NCBI GenBank assembly: GCA_007118895.1
Contig: SKQS01000254.1
Span: forward strand, 1-50,220
Source of the DNA: Wenzhouxiangella sp.
GTDB lineage: Bacteria > Pseudomonadota > Gammaproteobacteria > Xanthomonadales > Wenzhouxiangellaceae
Length of the DNA: 50,220 nt
Direction: 5' to 3'
A program made the position numbers and the translations under genes. The notes beneath the pieces were generated by a model. That model searched no databases. It had not been told where the DNA came from and saw only the letters and a list, made by a program, of their open reading frames with translations. Every line of letters starts with the position of its first letter. Position 1 is the stretch's first letter. Below are positions 8,073 through 17,188 of this stretch, piece after piece.

Positions 8073-9980
8073 ATGAAAACCGAGCTGGAGGCGGTGTTTG
8101 CCGCCGGCGGCCCGCTGGCCGAACAGCTGTCGGGCTATCGACCACGCGCCGGTCAGCTCCGTCTGGCCCATGCGGTGGCCGAGGCGCTGGACTCGGATCA
8201 GGACCTGGTTGCCGAGGCAGCCACCGGGACCGGCAAGACCCTGGCCTACCTGATACCGGTGCTGCTGTCCGGCAAGCGAGTCATTCTGTCGACCGGGACG
8301 CTCAATCTTCAGGATCAATTGTTCAGGCGCGATTTGCCGCTGGCGCTGCGCGCGCTCGAGCTGGAGATCGACGTCGCGCTGCTCAAGGGCCGGGCCAACT
8401 ACCTGTGCCGGCATCGCCTGGATCGTCATCTGGCCGACAAGGCGCGTTTCGACGAGCAGGTTCGCGTCGAGCTGGAACACGTCGCGCGCTGGGCTCGCCA
8501 CACCGAGGCGGGCGAGATCAGCGAGTTGGGCGACATAGCGGCCCGCTCCGCGGTCTGGCCACTGGTGACATCGACCCAGGACAACTGCCTGGGCCGCGAA
8601 TGCCCGTTGTGGGAAGACTGCCATGTGGTCAGCGCCCGTCGCCAGGCCCAGGACGCTGACCTGGTGGTGGTCAACCATCACCTGCTGTTTGCCGATCTGG
8701 CGCTGAAGCAGACCGGTTTTGGCGCCGTGCTGCCCGGGGCAGCAGCGGTGATCATCGATGAGGCACACCAGGTGCCCGATACCGCCGCGCGGTTTTTTTC
8801 GCAGACCGTCAGCGCCTGGCAGATCAGCGAGCTGCATCGCGACACCCTGGCCAATTGCGCCACGGCATCCGGCGCCCTGGCGCTGCTGCGGCCACCGCTT
8901 CAGGACCTGGACGGAAGACTGAACCAGGCACGCACTGCCTGCGCCAGCCTGCCCGAGCGCGGGGAATTCAGCATGCTTTCTGCCTGCGTGCCCGAGCTTT
9001 CCCGGTTGGGTTCGTCGCTGGCTGCCCTGGCCGGCAAGCTCGAGCCGCTGGCCGACCATAGTCGCGAGCTGGCCGGTTGTCGTGACCGAGCCGCCGGTCT
9101 TGCAACCAGCCTGGCGAAATTCCTGGAGGGTGTCGAGGGCCACGTGCGCTGGTTTTCGTCACGGCGCGGGCGGTTCAACCTGAACCTGACCCCGCTGGAC
9201 ATCGCCACGCCGTTGAAGCAGATGCGCTGTGAGGCGCCGGCGGCCTGGGTCATGACCTCGGCAACCCTGGCCGTCGCCGGCCGCTTTGATCACTACACCG
9301 ATCGGCTCGGGCTGGTAGAACCGGAGTCGGTCATCGTGGAAAGTCCCTTCGATTACCGCAGCCAGGCGCGGTTGTGGATACCCGATGGCTTGCCGGAGCC
9401 GGGTTCGCCGCAGCATACCCCAGCCCTGCTGGCCAGCATTCTGCCGGTACTGGTCGCCAGCCGGGGCCGCGCCTTCCTGCTATTTACCGCCCATCGTGCG
9501 CTGCAAAGAGCCGCGCAATGGCTGCGTGGTCAGACGGATTTCAACCTGCTGGTTCAGGAAGAGGCGCCGCGTCAGGTGCTGCTGGATCGTTTTCAGAACG
9601 AGCCGAACAGTCTGCTGCTGGGCGCGGCCAGCTTCTGGGAAGGGGTCGATGTGCCCGGTCCGGCGCTGTCGGTGGTCGTCGTCGACAAGCTGCCTTTTGC
9701 CGCGCCGGAGGACCCGGTGCTGGAGGCCACGCTCAAGGCGGTGCGCGAGCGGGGCGAGAACCCCTTTGCCCGGGTCCAGCTGCCGCGCGCGGTGTTGACG
9801 CTCAAGCAGGGCGCCGGGCGACTGATTCGCCAGGCCGAGGATTGCGGTATTCTCATTCTCGGAGACCCGCGCCTGCGCTCACGCGGCTATGGCAAGGTGT
9901 TTTTGAACAGCCTGCCGCCCATGCCGCCGCTTGCCAACGTCGAGCAGGCCGTCGACTTCGCCGCCAGGATGTTGCCATGA
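8073..9980 (+). CDS. yoaA: ATP-dependent DNA helicase, DinG/YoaA family (iron-sulfur XPD-like)
   Basis: An XPD-like superfamily 2 helicase acting in DNA repair. Walker A is ATGTGKT at 50-56 and the Walker B/DEAH box IIDEAHQ lies near 228. Four cysteines fit the [4Fe-4S] cluster: Cys112 (YLCRHR), Cys172, Cys177 and Cys183 (CLGRECPLWEDC). The C-terminal helicase half has SFWEGVDVPG and the motif VI segment QGAGRLIRQ. At 635 residues it matches YoaA better than the longer DinG. Its stop codon overlaps the tsaB start (ATGA, 9977-9980), indicating translational coupling. YoaA in E. coli works with the HolC clamp-loader subunit; that partner is not in this window. Confidence 0.93.
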   Translation: MKTELEAVFAAGGPLAEQLSGYRPRAGQLRLAHAVAEALDSDQDLVAEAATGTGKTLAYLIPVLLSGKRVILSTGTLNLQDQLFRRDLPLALRALELEIDVALLKGRANYLCRHRLDRHLADKARFDEQVRVELEHVARWARHTEAGEISELGDIAARSAVWPLVTSTQDNCLGRECPLWEDCHVVSARRQAQDADLVVVNHHLLFADLALKQTGFGAVLPGAAAVIIDEAHQVPDTAARFFSQTVSAWQISELHRDTLANCATASGALALLRPPLQDLDGRLNQARTACASLPERGEFSMLSACVPELSRLGSSLAALAGKLEPLADHSRELAGCRDRAAGLATSLAKFLEGVEGHVRWFSSRRGRFNLNLTPLDIATPLKQMRCEAPAAWVMTSATLAVAGRFDHYTDRLGLVEPESVIVESPFDYRSQARLWIPDGLPEPGSPQHTPALLASILPVLVASRGRAFLLFTAHRALQRAAQWLRGQTDFNLLVQEEAPRQVLLDRFQNEPNSLLLGAASFWEGVDVPGPALSVVVVDKLPFAAPEDPVLEATLKAVRERGENPFARVQLPRAVLTLKQGAGRLIRQAEDCGILILGDPRLRSRGYGKVFLNSLPPMPPLANVEQAVDFAARMLP

Positions 9981-10651
9981 ATCTGCTTGCCATTGAATCG
10001 GCCACCGAGTTCTGTTCCGTCGCGCTATCGCTAGGCGGGCGGGTGATCGATCGCTGTCAGCATGCCCCCCGCGAGCACGCCGGCCTGCTGATTCCTTGGA
10101 CTCGCGAGCTGCTGGCCGATGCCGGCATCGGGTATGCCGCGCTCGATGGCATCGCGGTCACTCGCGGGCCCGGCGGGTTTACCAGCCTGCGGATCGGCCT
10201 CGGCGTAGCCCAGGGGCTGGCGCTGGCGCATGATCTGCCGCTGTATCCGGTCTCGACGCTGGCAGTGTGTGCCTGGGCCGGGCGTGAACATGGCGATCGC
10301 CTGCTGGTCGCGCTGGATGCGCGCATGGGCGAGGTCTATGCGGCCGGGTACCGCTACGACGGAACACAGCTGCATGCCGGGCTGGCCGAGCAGGTGGTGG
10401 CACCGGATCGCATTTCGCAGCCGCCTGCCGGCTCCTGGCAGGGTCTGGGTTCGGGCTTCGGTGTGCATGCGGCGGTGCTCGAGGCGCGGCTTGGGCCGTG
10501 CCTGGCAGGGGTCCATCCACTGGTCCATCCGAATGCCCGGGCGCTGCTGGCGCTTGCCGGGCAGGCATCCCCGCAACCGGCCGCCGATCTGGTGCCGGTC
10601 TACCTGCGCGATCGGGTTGCCGATCCGGCTGCCGAGGCTGTTGGCAGGTGA
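9977..10651 (+). CDS. tsaB: tRNA threonylcarbamoyladenosine biosynthesis protein TsaB
   Basis: TsaB is the partner and scaffold of TsaD in making the t6A37 modification of ANN-decoding tRNAs. The ASKHA-fold start LAIESATEFCSVAL and the conserved segment GPGGFTSLRIGLGVAQGLA are plain. At 224 residues it has the usual bacterial length. The ATG at 9977 overlaps the yoaA stop by four bases. A longer reading frame extends upstream to 9374, but that part is out-of-phase yoaA sequence. TsaB lacks the metal site of TsaD and depends on it for activity. Confidence 0.95.
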   Translation: MNLLAIESATEFCSVALSLGGRVIDRCQHAPREHAGLLIPWTRELLADAGIGYAALDGIAVTRGPGGFTSLRIGLGVAQGLALAHDLPLYPVSTLAVCAWAGREHGDRLLVALDARMGEVYAAGYRYDGTQLHAGLAEQVVAPDRISQPPAGSWQGLGSGFGVHAAVLEARLGPCLAGVHPLVHPNARALLALAGQASPQPAADLVPVYLRDRVADPAAEAVGR

Positions 10652-10656
10652 TTGGG

Positions 10657-11574
10657 ATGCTGCGTAGTCGCGGACGCTACTGGCTGGGTATTTTCAAGTC
10701 GGCCAGCTCGAACTGGCTGGAAAGCCAGGCCTTCATCCACTCCGCCGCCCTGGCGTTCTTTACCGTGTTCTCGATTGCGCCGGTGATGATCGTGGTGGTG
10801 GCGGTGGTCGGCCTGGTGCTGGGCGAGCGCGCGGCGCGCGGCGAATTGTTCGAACAGCTCGAACAGTTCATTGGCGCCGAGACGGCCGAGGTGGTTCAGA
10901 CCGCTGTCATCAACTCGCAGATTGCCGAAAGCGGCATCTGGCCGACATTGGTGGGGATGGCAGCGATTGTTGTCGGCGCGACCACCGTGTTTGCCCAGAT
11001 GCAGCAGTCGCTGAACACCATCTGGGACGTGGCTCCCAGACCGTCGCGCAGCAGCCTGTGGCTGTTCATCAAGGGACGATTGCTGTCGCTGACCATCGTG
11101 CTGGCCATCGGCTTCGTGCTGCTCGTCTCGCTGCTGTTGAGCGTCGGCCTGCGCGGGATGATGGCGTTTGCCGACCAGTGGCTGCCGGTCCCGGGCTGGT
11201 TGATGGTCGGCCTGGAAATTGGTATCTCATTGACTGTTATCACCGCCCTGTTTGCCGCCATCTTCAAGATCCTGCCGGATGTGCAGTTGAGCTGGGGCGA
11301 CGTGGTGATCGGGGCTTTGATCACCGCCTTGCTGTTTACCATCGGCCGCTCGATGATCGCGATCTACCTGGCCAGCACGGCGACCGCATCGACCTATGGC
11401 GCCGCCGGCTCTCTGGTGCTGTTGCTGTTGTGGGTCAATTATTCTTCGTTGATCCTGCTGTTCGGCGCTGCCATTACCCGTGCCCACCTGGAGGCGCGGG
11501 GCCTGCCGATCAAACCGCGTGACACTGCGGTCTGCGTACACCGCCAGCTGATCGAGGATTCGCCATCGTCATGA
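10657..11574 (+). CDS. yihY: YihY/BrkB-family integral membrane protein
   Basis: A polytopic inner-membrane protein of the YihY/virulence factor BrkB (UPF0761) family, historically mis-named ribonuclease BN. About six hydrophobic segments are visible, including AALAFFTVFSIAPVMIVVVA, the region after QMQQSLNTIWDV, and a C-terminal LVLLLLWVNYSSLILLFGA. The ALAFFTVFSIAP and LNTIWDV signatures are typical of the family. The molecular function is not established. The ATG at 10657 follows the tsaB stop by five bases. The 3' end overlaps the convergent glycosyltransferase by six bases, so no intergenic terminator separates the two converging units. Confidence 0.9.
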   Translation: MLRSRGRYWLGIFKSASSNWLESQAFIHSAALAFFTVFSIAPVMIVVVAVVGLVLGERAARGELFEQLEQFIGAETAEVVQTAVINSQIAESGIWPTLVGMAAIVVGATTVFAQMQQSLNTIWDVAPRPSRSSLWLFIKGRLLSLTIVLAIGFVLLVSLLLSVGLRGMMAFADQWLPVPGWLMVGLEIGISLTVITALFAAIFKILPDVQLSWGDVVIGALITALLFTIGRSMIAIYLASTATASTYGAAGSLVLLLLWVNYSSLILLFGAAITRAHLEARGLPIKPRDTAVCVHRQLIEDSPSS

Positions 11575-13950
11575 GGCAATTCGTTTGAACAAGGCGTCAT
11601 AGCGCGCCCCGATCTCGCCCCAGTCCAGGCTGGTCGCCAGCTTGTGCCCAGACTCGGCCAGAAGCGTGCGCTGTGGCGCATCGTCCAGCAGTTTGCGTAT
11701 CGCTGCGGCGAAGCCTTCCCAGTCATCGCGTACCAACAGCTGCTCGCCATCGGCAACCGGCAACCCTTCGCAGCCCTTGGTGGTGCTGATCACCGGCAGT
11801 CCGGCGGCAAAGTAGTCAAGTATCTTCATCCGCGTGCCGCCGCCGGAAATCAATGGCACCACGGCCAGCTGACAGGCCTTGAGGGCGCCACCGAGCTGAT
11901 CGAGACTGCCGACCAGGTGCAGCTGGGGGTGACTCAACCCCCGCGGCGGCTGGCGGCCAATCGCCAGGACCTGGCAGCTGTGTCCGCTTGCTTCCAGGCG
12001 CGGCAGGATTTCCTCGACCAGCAGGTGTAGCGCCTGGCGGTTCGGAGGATAGGAGAAGGTGCCGTGGAAGACCAGAACCGGCAGCGCGGGGTCAAGGCCG
12101 AACTCGGCAACCAGATCGCTTGCCTGGGCCTGATCGAATGCGGCCAGATCCACGCCGTGCGGAATGGTTACGCAGGATGCCGGGTCCAGTCCATCCTCGA
12201 TCAGCCTTCGGCGGTCGCGGTCGGACACGCAGACCACGGCATCCATGCAGGCCGCCAAGTGCAGCTCCAGCGACTTCAGGCGCTGGTACTGCCGCTCTCC
12301 CAGTCCTGCGACCTGCTCGGCCAGGCGCTCGTACTCGACGTTGTGCTGGGCGAGCACGGCATGGCCGCCGTTGAGCAGCCGGGCGATGCGCGCGGCCTGG
12401 GCATAACCGGGAAACTCGGCCAGCCAGATGCTGGCCTTGATCTGCCGACCAACCCAGGCGGCGCGCAGGCCGTAAAAGGGGTCAGTGGCTGCCCAGTACA
12501 GGAACGCGTTGCTGGCCGGCAGGCCGCGCAGACGATGAATCAGGTGAGTCAGCGCCCTCGGCGGCGCCAGCAGCTTCAGCCACAGCGGTAGACGCTCGCG
12601 GCTGATGCCATCTTCGGTGATCTGCCACCAGTGACTGCGTTCGGCGCTGACGATGGCGACCCGGCGACCGGTCCGCGCCAGCCCGCGAGCAGTCTGGATG
12701 ATCTTGACCGCCGCTCCATGATCGGCCGGAAACAGGTCCGAGCGAGTGATCATGACCACACCGTCGCCGCTAGACTGTCGTTGCCAGGGCCTGAGCAGCC
12801 GGTGGGCCAGGCGGCCGGTCAGTCCCTGCTGCGGTGCCAGCGTTGGCCTGGACGCCGAATCGCCCGAAGTGTCGCGATTCGCCCGACGTTGCGGTGTGGC
12901 CAGCCAGTCAATCAGCGTCTCGATGACCTGCCGCCGATCCAGCTCGGCCCGGCCCAGCTGCCAGGCGCCGGCGGCCTTGCGCTGCCACAAGGCCTCATCC
13001 CGGGCCGCTTCGGTAGCGGCCTGGACTGCCTCGTCTGCCGAGGCCACCACCCAGCCGGCGTCATGGCGGCGAATCAGCTCTGCCAGCGGCAGGAAGTCAT
13101 TGACGATCACCGGCAGCCCGGCGGCCAGGAAGGATGTGGTCCTATGGGACTGGCTCAGCTCGCGCTCGAGGTTGGGTTCGGAAAGCTCGATTCCGATCGC
13201 CGCGCGCTGTTTCAGGAAGTCGGTCCAGTCCTGCCAGCTGGCCAGCGAATGTTCGATCAGGCCCGGGCAGTTTTCGGGTGCCTTGCCGAAGCAGTGCAGT
13301 TCGGCCTCCCCGGATGGCAGGCCGGTGCACAGTTGGCGAGTCCACTCATCGGTCTGGCGCCAGGGCCAGTCCATGCCGCCCCCGACCACTATCAGCGGAC
13401 GTTGACAGCCGGTTCTGGGCCCGTCCGGCGGATCGAAGGCCAGCGGCACGACGGCAACCGGAACCTGCTGACGCAAATCGATCTCGGTGGACAACAACCA
13501 GCCGGCCATCATCCAGCGCTGGCGCTGATTGCCGACCAGGATCAGGTCGGCGCGCTCCAGCGTCTTGAGGTAGCGTGCCAGAAACAGGTCGCTGGTGGCC
13601 GGATCAGCAAAATGCTGTTCCAGCGGGCGCGGAGCCACGCAATCAACCACCACCGGCCAGCCGCCACCGGCCGGCAGCCAGTCCAGCAGTTTCCAGTAAC
13701 CAACCAGCAAGACATCAGCCTTGAGGCGCTCCAGGCTTGAGGCCAGGTCAGAGGGAGTTTGAAATCCGCCCTCGCCGCGCCACAACATCATCACTTCGTG
13801 TCCATGATGTGCGAGGCTCTCCTTGAGCTGGCTGGCCCGAACCTGGTTGCCGCTGGCCGCACTGGCCGGGTCAAGTGGCGGCTGGTCGCTGATCAGGGCG
13901 ATACGCAAAGTCTGAACGACCGCCTCAGGCGGCGCCCCCTTCCCGTTCAA
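11569..13950 (-). CDS. Tandem GT4-type glycosyltransferase, 793 aa
   Basis: Two GT-B (GT4-like) units in one chain. The N-terminal unit (~15-350) has a diverged donor site around SFLAAGLPVIVNDFLPLAEL. The C-terminal unit (~395-793) has the standard VISGGGTRMKILDYFAAG and VISTTKGCEGLPV segments. It is the last gene of the PTS block and overlaps the end of ptsI by 26 bases if the ATG at 13950 is used. A TTG at 13908, 17 bases past the ptsI stop and preceded by GAGG, would give the more usual GT start (LRIALISDQPP) and is a serious alternative. A role in surface polysaccharide synthesis is likely; the substrate is unknown. Confidence 0.83.
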   Translation of the reverse strand: MNGKGAPPEAVVQTLRIALISDQPPLDPASAASGNQVRASQLKESLAHHGHEVMMLWRGEGGFQTPSDLASSLERLKADVLLVGYWKLLDWLPAGGGWPVVVDCVAPRPLEQHFADPATSDLFLARYLKTLERADLILVGNQRQRWMMAGWLLSTEIDLRQQVPVAVVPLAFDPPDGPRTGCQRPLIVVGGGMDWPWRQTDEWTRQLCTGLPSGEAELHCFGKAPENCPGLIEHSLASWQDWTDFLKQRAAIGIELSEPNLERELSQSHRTTSFLAAGLPVIVNDFLPLAELIRRHDAGWVVASADEAVQAATEAARDEALWQRKAAGAWQLGRAELDRRQVIETLIDWLATPQRRANRDTSGDSASRPTLAPQQGLTGRLAHRLLRPWQRQSSGDGVVMITRSDLFPADHGAAVKIIQTARGLARTGRRVAIVSAERSHWWQITEDGISRERLPLWLKLLAPPRALTHLIHRLRGLPASNAFLYWAATDPFYGLRAAWVGRQIKASIWLAEFPGYAQAARIARLLNGGHAVLAQHNVEYERLAEQVAGLGERQYQRLKSLELHLAACMDAVVCVSDRDRRRLIEDGLDPASCVTIPHGVDLAAFDQAQASDLVAEFGLDPALPVLVFHGTFSYPPNRQALHLLVEEILPRLEASGHSCQVLAIGRQPPRGLSHPQLHLVGSLDQLGGALKACQLAVVPLISGGGTRMKILDYFAAGLPVISTTKGCEGLPVADGEQLLVRDDWEGFAAAIRKLLDDAPQRTLLAESGHKLATSLDWGEIGARYDALFKRIAS

Positions 13951-15679
13951 GCATCTCGATCAGGGCATCCGCGCCGGTCAGCTTGCCGGCAAGATTGCCG
14001 ACACGATAGTCGGCAACGATTTCCCTGCAGCGAGCGGCATGACTGGACAAAAGGACTTTTTTCACCGCGCCCAGATGACCGGCCGGCATGCTGAAACGGG
14101 TTACGCCAAGGCCGAGCAGTAATCGGGTATAGCGTGGATCGCCTGCCAGCTCGCCACACAGGGTCACAGGCTGGTCGAATTCCTGGCCACAGCTAACGAT
14201 AGCGTCGATCAGGGTCAAAAGCGCCGGGTGTGTTGGATCGTACAGGTGGCTGACCAGCTCGTCCTGCCGGTCGACTGCCAGCACGTACTGGATCAGATCG
14301 TTGGTGCCGATGGAAAGAAAATCCAGCTCACGCGCCAGGGCGCGAACGGTCAGTGCCGCAGCCGGTACCTCGATCATGCCGCCAAGCTGGATCTGCGGGT
14401 CCAGCGCCACGCCCTCGGCGCGCAACTCTTCGCGGCAGGCGGCGATCAGGCCGCGTACTTCGCGCACCTCGTCGACGCTGGACAGCATGGGCAGCAGGAT
14501 GCGCACCGGCCCGTGATGGGAGGCACGCAGGATGGCTCGAATCTGGTGACGAAAAAGCTCGCGGATGGAGAGCGACAGTCTGAGCCCGCGCAGGCCGAGC
14601 GCAGGGTTGGCGCCGCGCAGATCGGCCAGCGTCGGCGGCAGCTTGTCGCCGCCGGCATCCAGGGTGCGTATGGTGACCGGAAGCCCTTCCATGATCTCCA
14701 CCGCTGCCCGGTAGGTGCGGTACTGGCTCTCCTCGTCCGGAGCTTCGGGACCCATGAACAGATGCTCGGTACGCATCAGGCCGATGCCATCGGCATGGCT
14801 CTCGCGGCAGCGCCGGACTTCTACCGGCAGCTCGGCGTTGCCGTACAGCTCGAAACGTTCGCCGTCCACGGTGCGGGCGGGCCGGTCCAGGTAGCGGCTC
14901 AGGTCGGCCCGATGCCTGAGGCTGGCCACACGCTTTTCTTCATAGTGAGTTTTCAAGCCATCGTCGAAGTCCAGAAGGACGGCGCCGTAATGTCCGTCGA
15001 TGATGGCCAGCTCGCCTTCGACCAGCATCGCCAGGGCGCGGTGGGCGCCGACGATCATCGGTATCTCCAGGCTGCGCGCCATGATGGCGCTGTGCGACCA
15101 GGGGCCGCCGTGCTCGGTGATCAGGCCGGCTACCCGGCGGCCGTGCAGCTGGGCCATGTCGGCCGCCGAGATTTCCGAGGCGACCAGGATGGTTCGATCC
15201 ATCTGATGGGGCACCTGGGCCGTCAACAGGGTGGCCGGCTGTTCTGCCAGCTGGCGCTGGATCAGGTCGACGACCTGGTCGAGATCTTCGCTGCGTCGGG
15301 CAAGGTAGTGATCGCCGATACGATTGAACTGGTCCTGAAGCAGATCCGACTGCTGTGCCAGCGCCCACTCGGCATTGATCCGGTCCTGCCGGATAGATGC
15401 CAGGGTTGCCTCCTTGAGTAACGGGTCACGCATGATCAGGCGATGGGCCTCGAGGACTTCGACAGCCGTGTCGCCGCTCTCTTCGGGCAGGCGTGCCAGC
15501 AGCTTGCTCAGGAAGCGGTCGCTGCGATCGAAAGCGCGGCTGGCGCGTTCAACTTCGTCGTCAACCGCGTCTTCCCGCAGGTGAAATTCCGGCAGCGCAA
15601 GTTCGCCGCGTCCAAGGCGATGAATCTGGCCGAGGGCAATGCCATCGGTCACGCCGATTCCGTTGATCACCAGCGTCAC
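13925..15679 (-). CDS. ptsI: Phosphoenolpyruvate-protein phosphotransferase (PTS enzyme I)
   Basis: Enzyme I takes phosphate from PEP and passes it to HPr. The phospho-His motif HGGPWSHSAIMAR (His196) is intact. The PEP-binding half has LMRTEHLFM, SIGTNDLIQY and the catalytic Cys in LCGELAGD near the C-terminus. I chose GTG at 15679 because it overlaps the HPr stop as GTGA and gives 584 residues, the normal EI length; the frame stays open upstream to 15970 but there it reads HPr sequence out of phase. There is no GAF domain, so this is ptsI rather than the ptsP type. Confidence 0.95.
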   Translation of the reverse strand: MTLVINGIGVTDGIALGQIHRLGRGELALPEFHLREDAVDDEVERASRAFDRSDRFLSKLLARLPEESGDTAVEVLEAHRLIMRDPLLKEATLASIRQDRINAEWALAQQSDLLQDQFNRIGDHYLARRSEDLDQVVDLIQRQLAEQPATLLTAQVPHQMDRTILVASEISAADMAQLHGRRVAGLITEHGGPWSHSAIMARSLEIPMIVGAHRALAMLVEGELAIIDGHYGAVLLDFDDGLKTHYEEKRVASLRHRADLSRYLDRPARTVDGERFELYGNAELPVEVRRCRESHADGIGLMRTEHLFMGPEAPDEESQYRTYRAAVEIMEGLPVTIRTLDAGGDKLPPTLADLRGANPALGLRGLRLSLSIRELFRHQIRAILRASHHGPVRILLPMLSSVDEVREVRGLIAACREELRAEGVALDPQIQLGGMIEVPAAALTVRALARELDFLSIGTNDLIQYVLAVDRQDELVSHLYDPTHPALLTLIDAIVSCGQEFDQPVTLCGELAGDPRYTRLLLGLGVTRFSMPAGHLGAVKKVLLSSHAARCREIVADYRVGNLAGKLTGADALIEMLEREGGAA

Positions 15680-15945
15680 GTGGTTTCCCCGAACCGCCCA
15701 TCGATCAGTCCCCTGATCGCATCCAGCGCCTGATCGGCCTGGTGGCCTTCGGCTTCGATGAGCAATTGACTGCCACAGGGAGCTGCGAGCAGCAGTACAC
15801 CCATGATCGATTTTGCGTTGACGCGCCGCCCCTGAAAACTGACCCAGATCTCGGCATCGAAGCTCGAGGCGGTCTGGACCAGCTTGCTGGCTGCCCGGGC
15901 ATGCAGGCCCAGCTGGTTGACCAGGGTGACCGTGATTGACTTCAT
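15676..15945 (-). CDS. ptsH: HPr phosphocarrier protein
   Basis: An 89-residue phosphocarrier. The phosphorylation site His15 sits in GLHARAASK, and Ser46 in VNAKSIMG is the residue phosphorylated by HPr kinase. Both are present, matching the hprK gene two genes upstream. It overlaps the EIIA(Man) stop and the ptsI start by four bases each, so the three are probably coupled in translation. It carries phosphate from enzyme I to EIIA(Man) and possibly EIIA(Ntr). It could equally be named NPr, because no sugar permease is nearby. Confidence 0.95.
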   Translation of the reverse strand: MKSITVTLVNQLGLHARAASKLVQTASSFDAEIWVSFQGRRVNAKSIMGVLLLAAPCGSQLLIEAEGHQADQALDAIRGLIDGRFGETT

Positions 15946-16319
15946 CGGTGGGCCATGCCCTGCTGACCACCGGTCAGCGCCAGCTTCGCCAGTTCCAGCG
16001 GCGGCTGTTCGGCATGGTTGACAACCTTGAGCAGCATCGGCAGGTTCAGCCCGGAAACCAGTGGCGCGTCGTGCTGAGCGGCGGCCTTGCTGGCCAGGTT
16101 GTGCGGCGTCGCCCCGGGCAGGTCGCTGATCACGATCACGCCCTGTTCATCCGCGCCCATCGCCAGCGCCGCGGTCACATCGACCAGGGCCAGCTCGGGG
16201 TCGACCTGGTCGGCAATGGCCACGGTGGTCAGTCTGACCGGGTGGCCGACGATGGTCTCGACCTGGTGACGCATGATTTCGCCCAGACCGTTGTGGGTGA
16301 CCAGGACAATCCCTGTCAT
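15942..16319 (-). CDS. PTS EIIA component, mannose family (stand-alone)
   Basis: A 125-residue EIIA(Man)-fold protein. It begins MTGIVLVTHNGLGE with the phospho-acceptor His9, and has the family segments DLPGATPHN and VSGLNLPMLL. It stands alone: no EIIB, EIIC or EIID domains are fused or adjacent, unlike the E. coli mannose system. The ATG at 16319 overlaps the rapZ stop (ATGA). Stand-alone EIIA(Man) proteins in other proteobacteria with hprK clusters are thought to serve regulation rather than transport; here that role is inferred from context. Confidence 0.92.
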   Translation of the reverse strand: MTGIVLVTHNGLGEIMRHQVETIVGHPVRLTTVAIADQVDPELALVDVTAALAMGADEQGVIVISDLPGATPHNLASKAAAQHDAPLVSGLNLPMLLKVVNHAEQPPLELAKLALTGGQQGMAHR

Positions 16320-17188
16320 CGAATCATATCCCGATGATTGACCAGCACGTGTTCCCCCTGCTGTCGCAGTGAATCGGCCAGCCATTCGACCAGGTAGACC
16401 GAACGATGCTTTCCGCCTGTGCACCCAATGGCAACGGTAATCTGGCTGCGCTGGTCCTCGGCCCATGCCGGTAACCAGCTGACGAGGAACTCGGCAATCG
16501 CGGCTCGAAAGCGTTGTACCCGCTCGCTGCGATCGAGAAACGCACGCACCGGTTGTTCAAGGCCGGTATGCACGCGAAGCTCGGGTTTCCAGTGCGGATT
16601 GGTCAGGCAGCGGGCATCGAACACCAGGTCGGCATCGCTGGGCAGCCCCCGCTTGTAGGCGAACGATTCCAGCACGATGGTGCGAATGCGGTGGTGCTGG
16701 CGCCCGGTCGCCAGTCGCCAGACCTGCCGACGCAGCTGATGAATATTGGTTTTGGAGGTGTCGATGACGACATCGGCGCGACGCTTCAGGCCGGCCAGCA
16801 ATTGGCGCTCGGTGGCAATGGCATCCGGCAGGCTGTGCTGGTCCAGCAGGGGGTGGCGACGACGCGTTTCGCTGAAGCGCCGGATCAGGATATCGTCTTC
16901 GGCATCGAGAAACAGCAGTCGCGCCTGTTGTGCTACCGGCAGGGCTTCAAGCAGGGCCGGAAGGCGCTCCAGGTCCTCGCGTCCGGCACGGGCGTCAATG
17001 CCAATGCCGACACCGCTGTAGCGATCCGGGTGGCGGCTGCTTTCGTTGATCATCGGTTCGAGCAGCGCCGGTGGCAGATTGTCCACGCAGTAAAAGCCCA
17101 GGTCCTCCAGCGCATGCAGGGCGACGGTCTTGCCCCCGCCCGACATCCCGCTGACGATGATCAGGCCCGGTTGGCGGGACTCGTTCAC
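16316..17188 (-). CDS. rapZ: RNase adapter protein RapZ
   Basis: A nucleotide-binding protein of the YvcJ/RapZ family. The P-loop GMSGGGKT is at residues 14-21. The C-terminal domain carries IGCTGGKHRSVYLVEWLA, the conserved RapZ signature. In E. coli RapZ delivers the GlmZ sRNA to RNase E and so tunes glucosamine-6-phosphate synthase, linking it to envelope precursor supply. At 290 residues it is of standard size. It overlaps hprK upstream and the EIIA(Man) gene downstream by four bases each. No GlmY/GlmZ-like RNA was recognised here, so the RNA target is open. Confidence 0.95.
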   Translation of the reverse strand: MNESRQPGLIIVSGMSGGGKTVALHALEDLGFYCVDNLPPALLEPMINESSRHPDRYSGVGIGIDARAGREDLERLPALLEALPVAQQARLLFLDAEDDILIRRFSETRRRHPLLDQHSLPDAIATERQLLAGLKRRADVVIDTSKTNIHQLRRQVWRLATGRQHHRIRTIVLESFAYKRGLPSDADLVFDARCLTNPHWKPELRVHTGLEQPVRAFLDRSERVQRFRAAIAEFLVSWLPAWAEDQRSQITVAIGCTGGKHRSVYLVEWLADSLRQQGEHVLVNHRDMIR

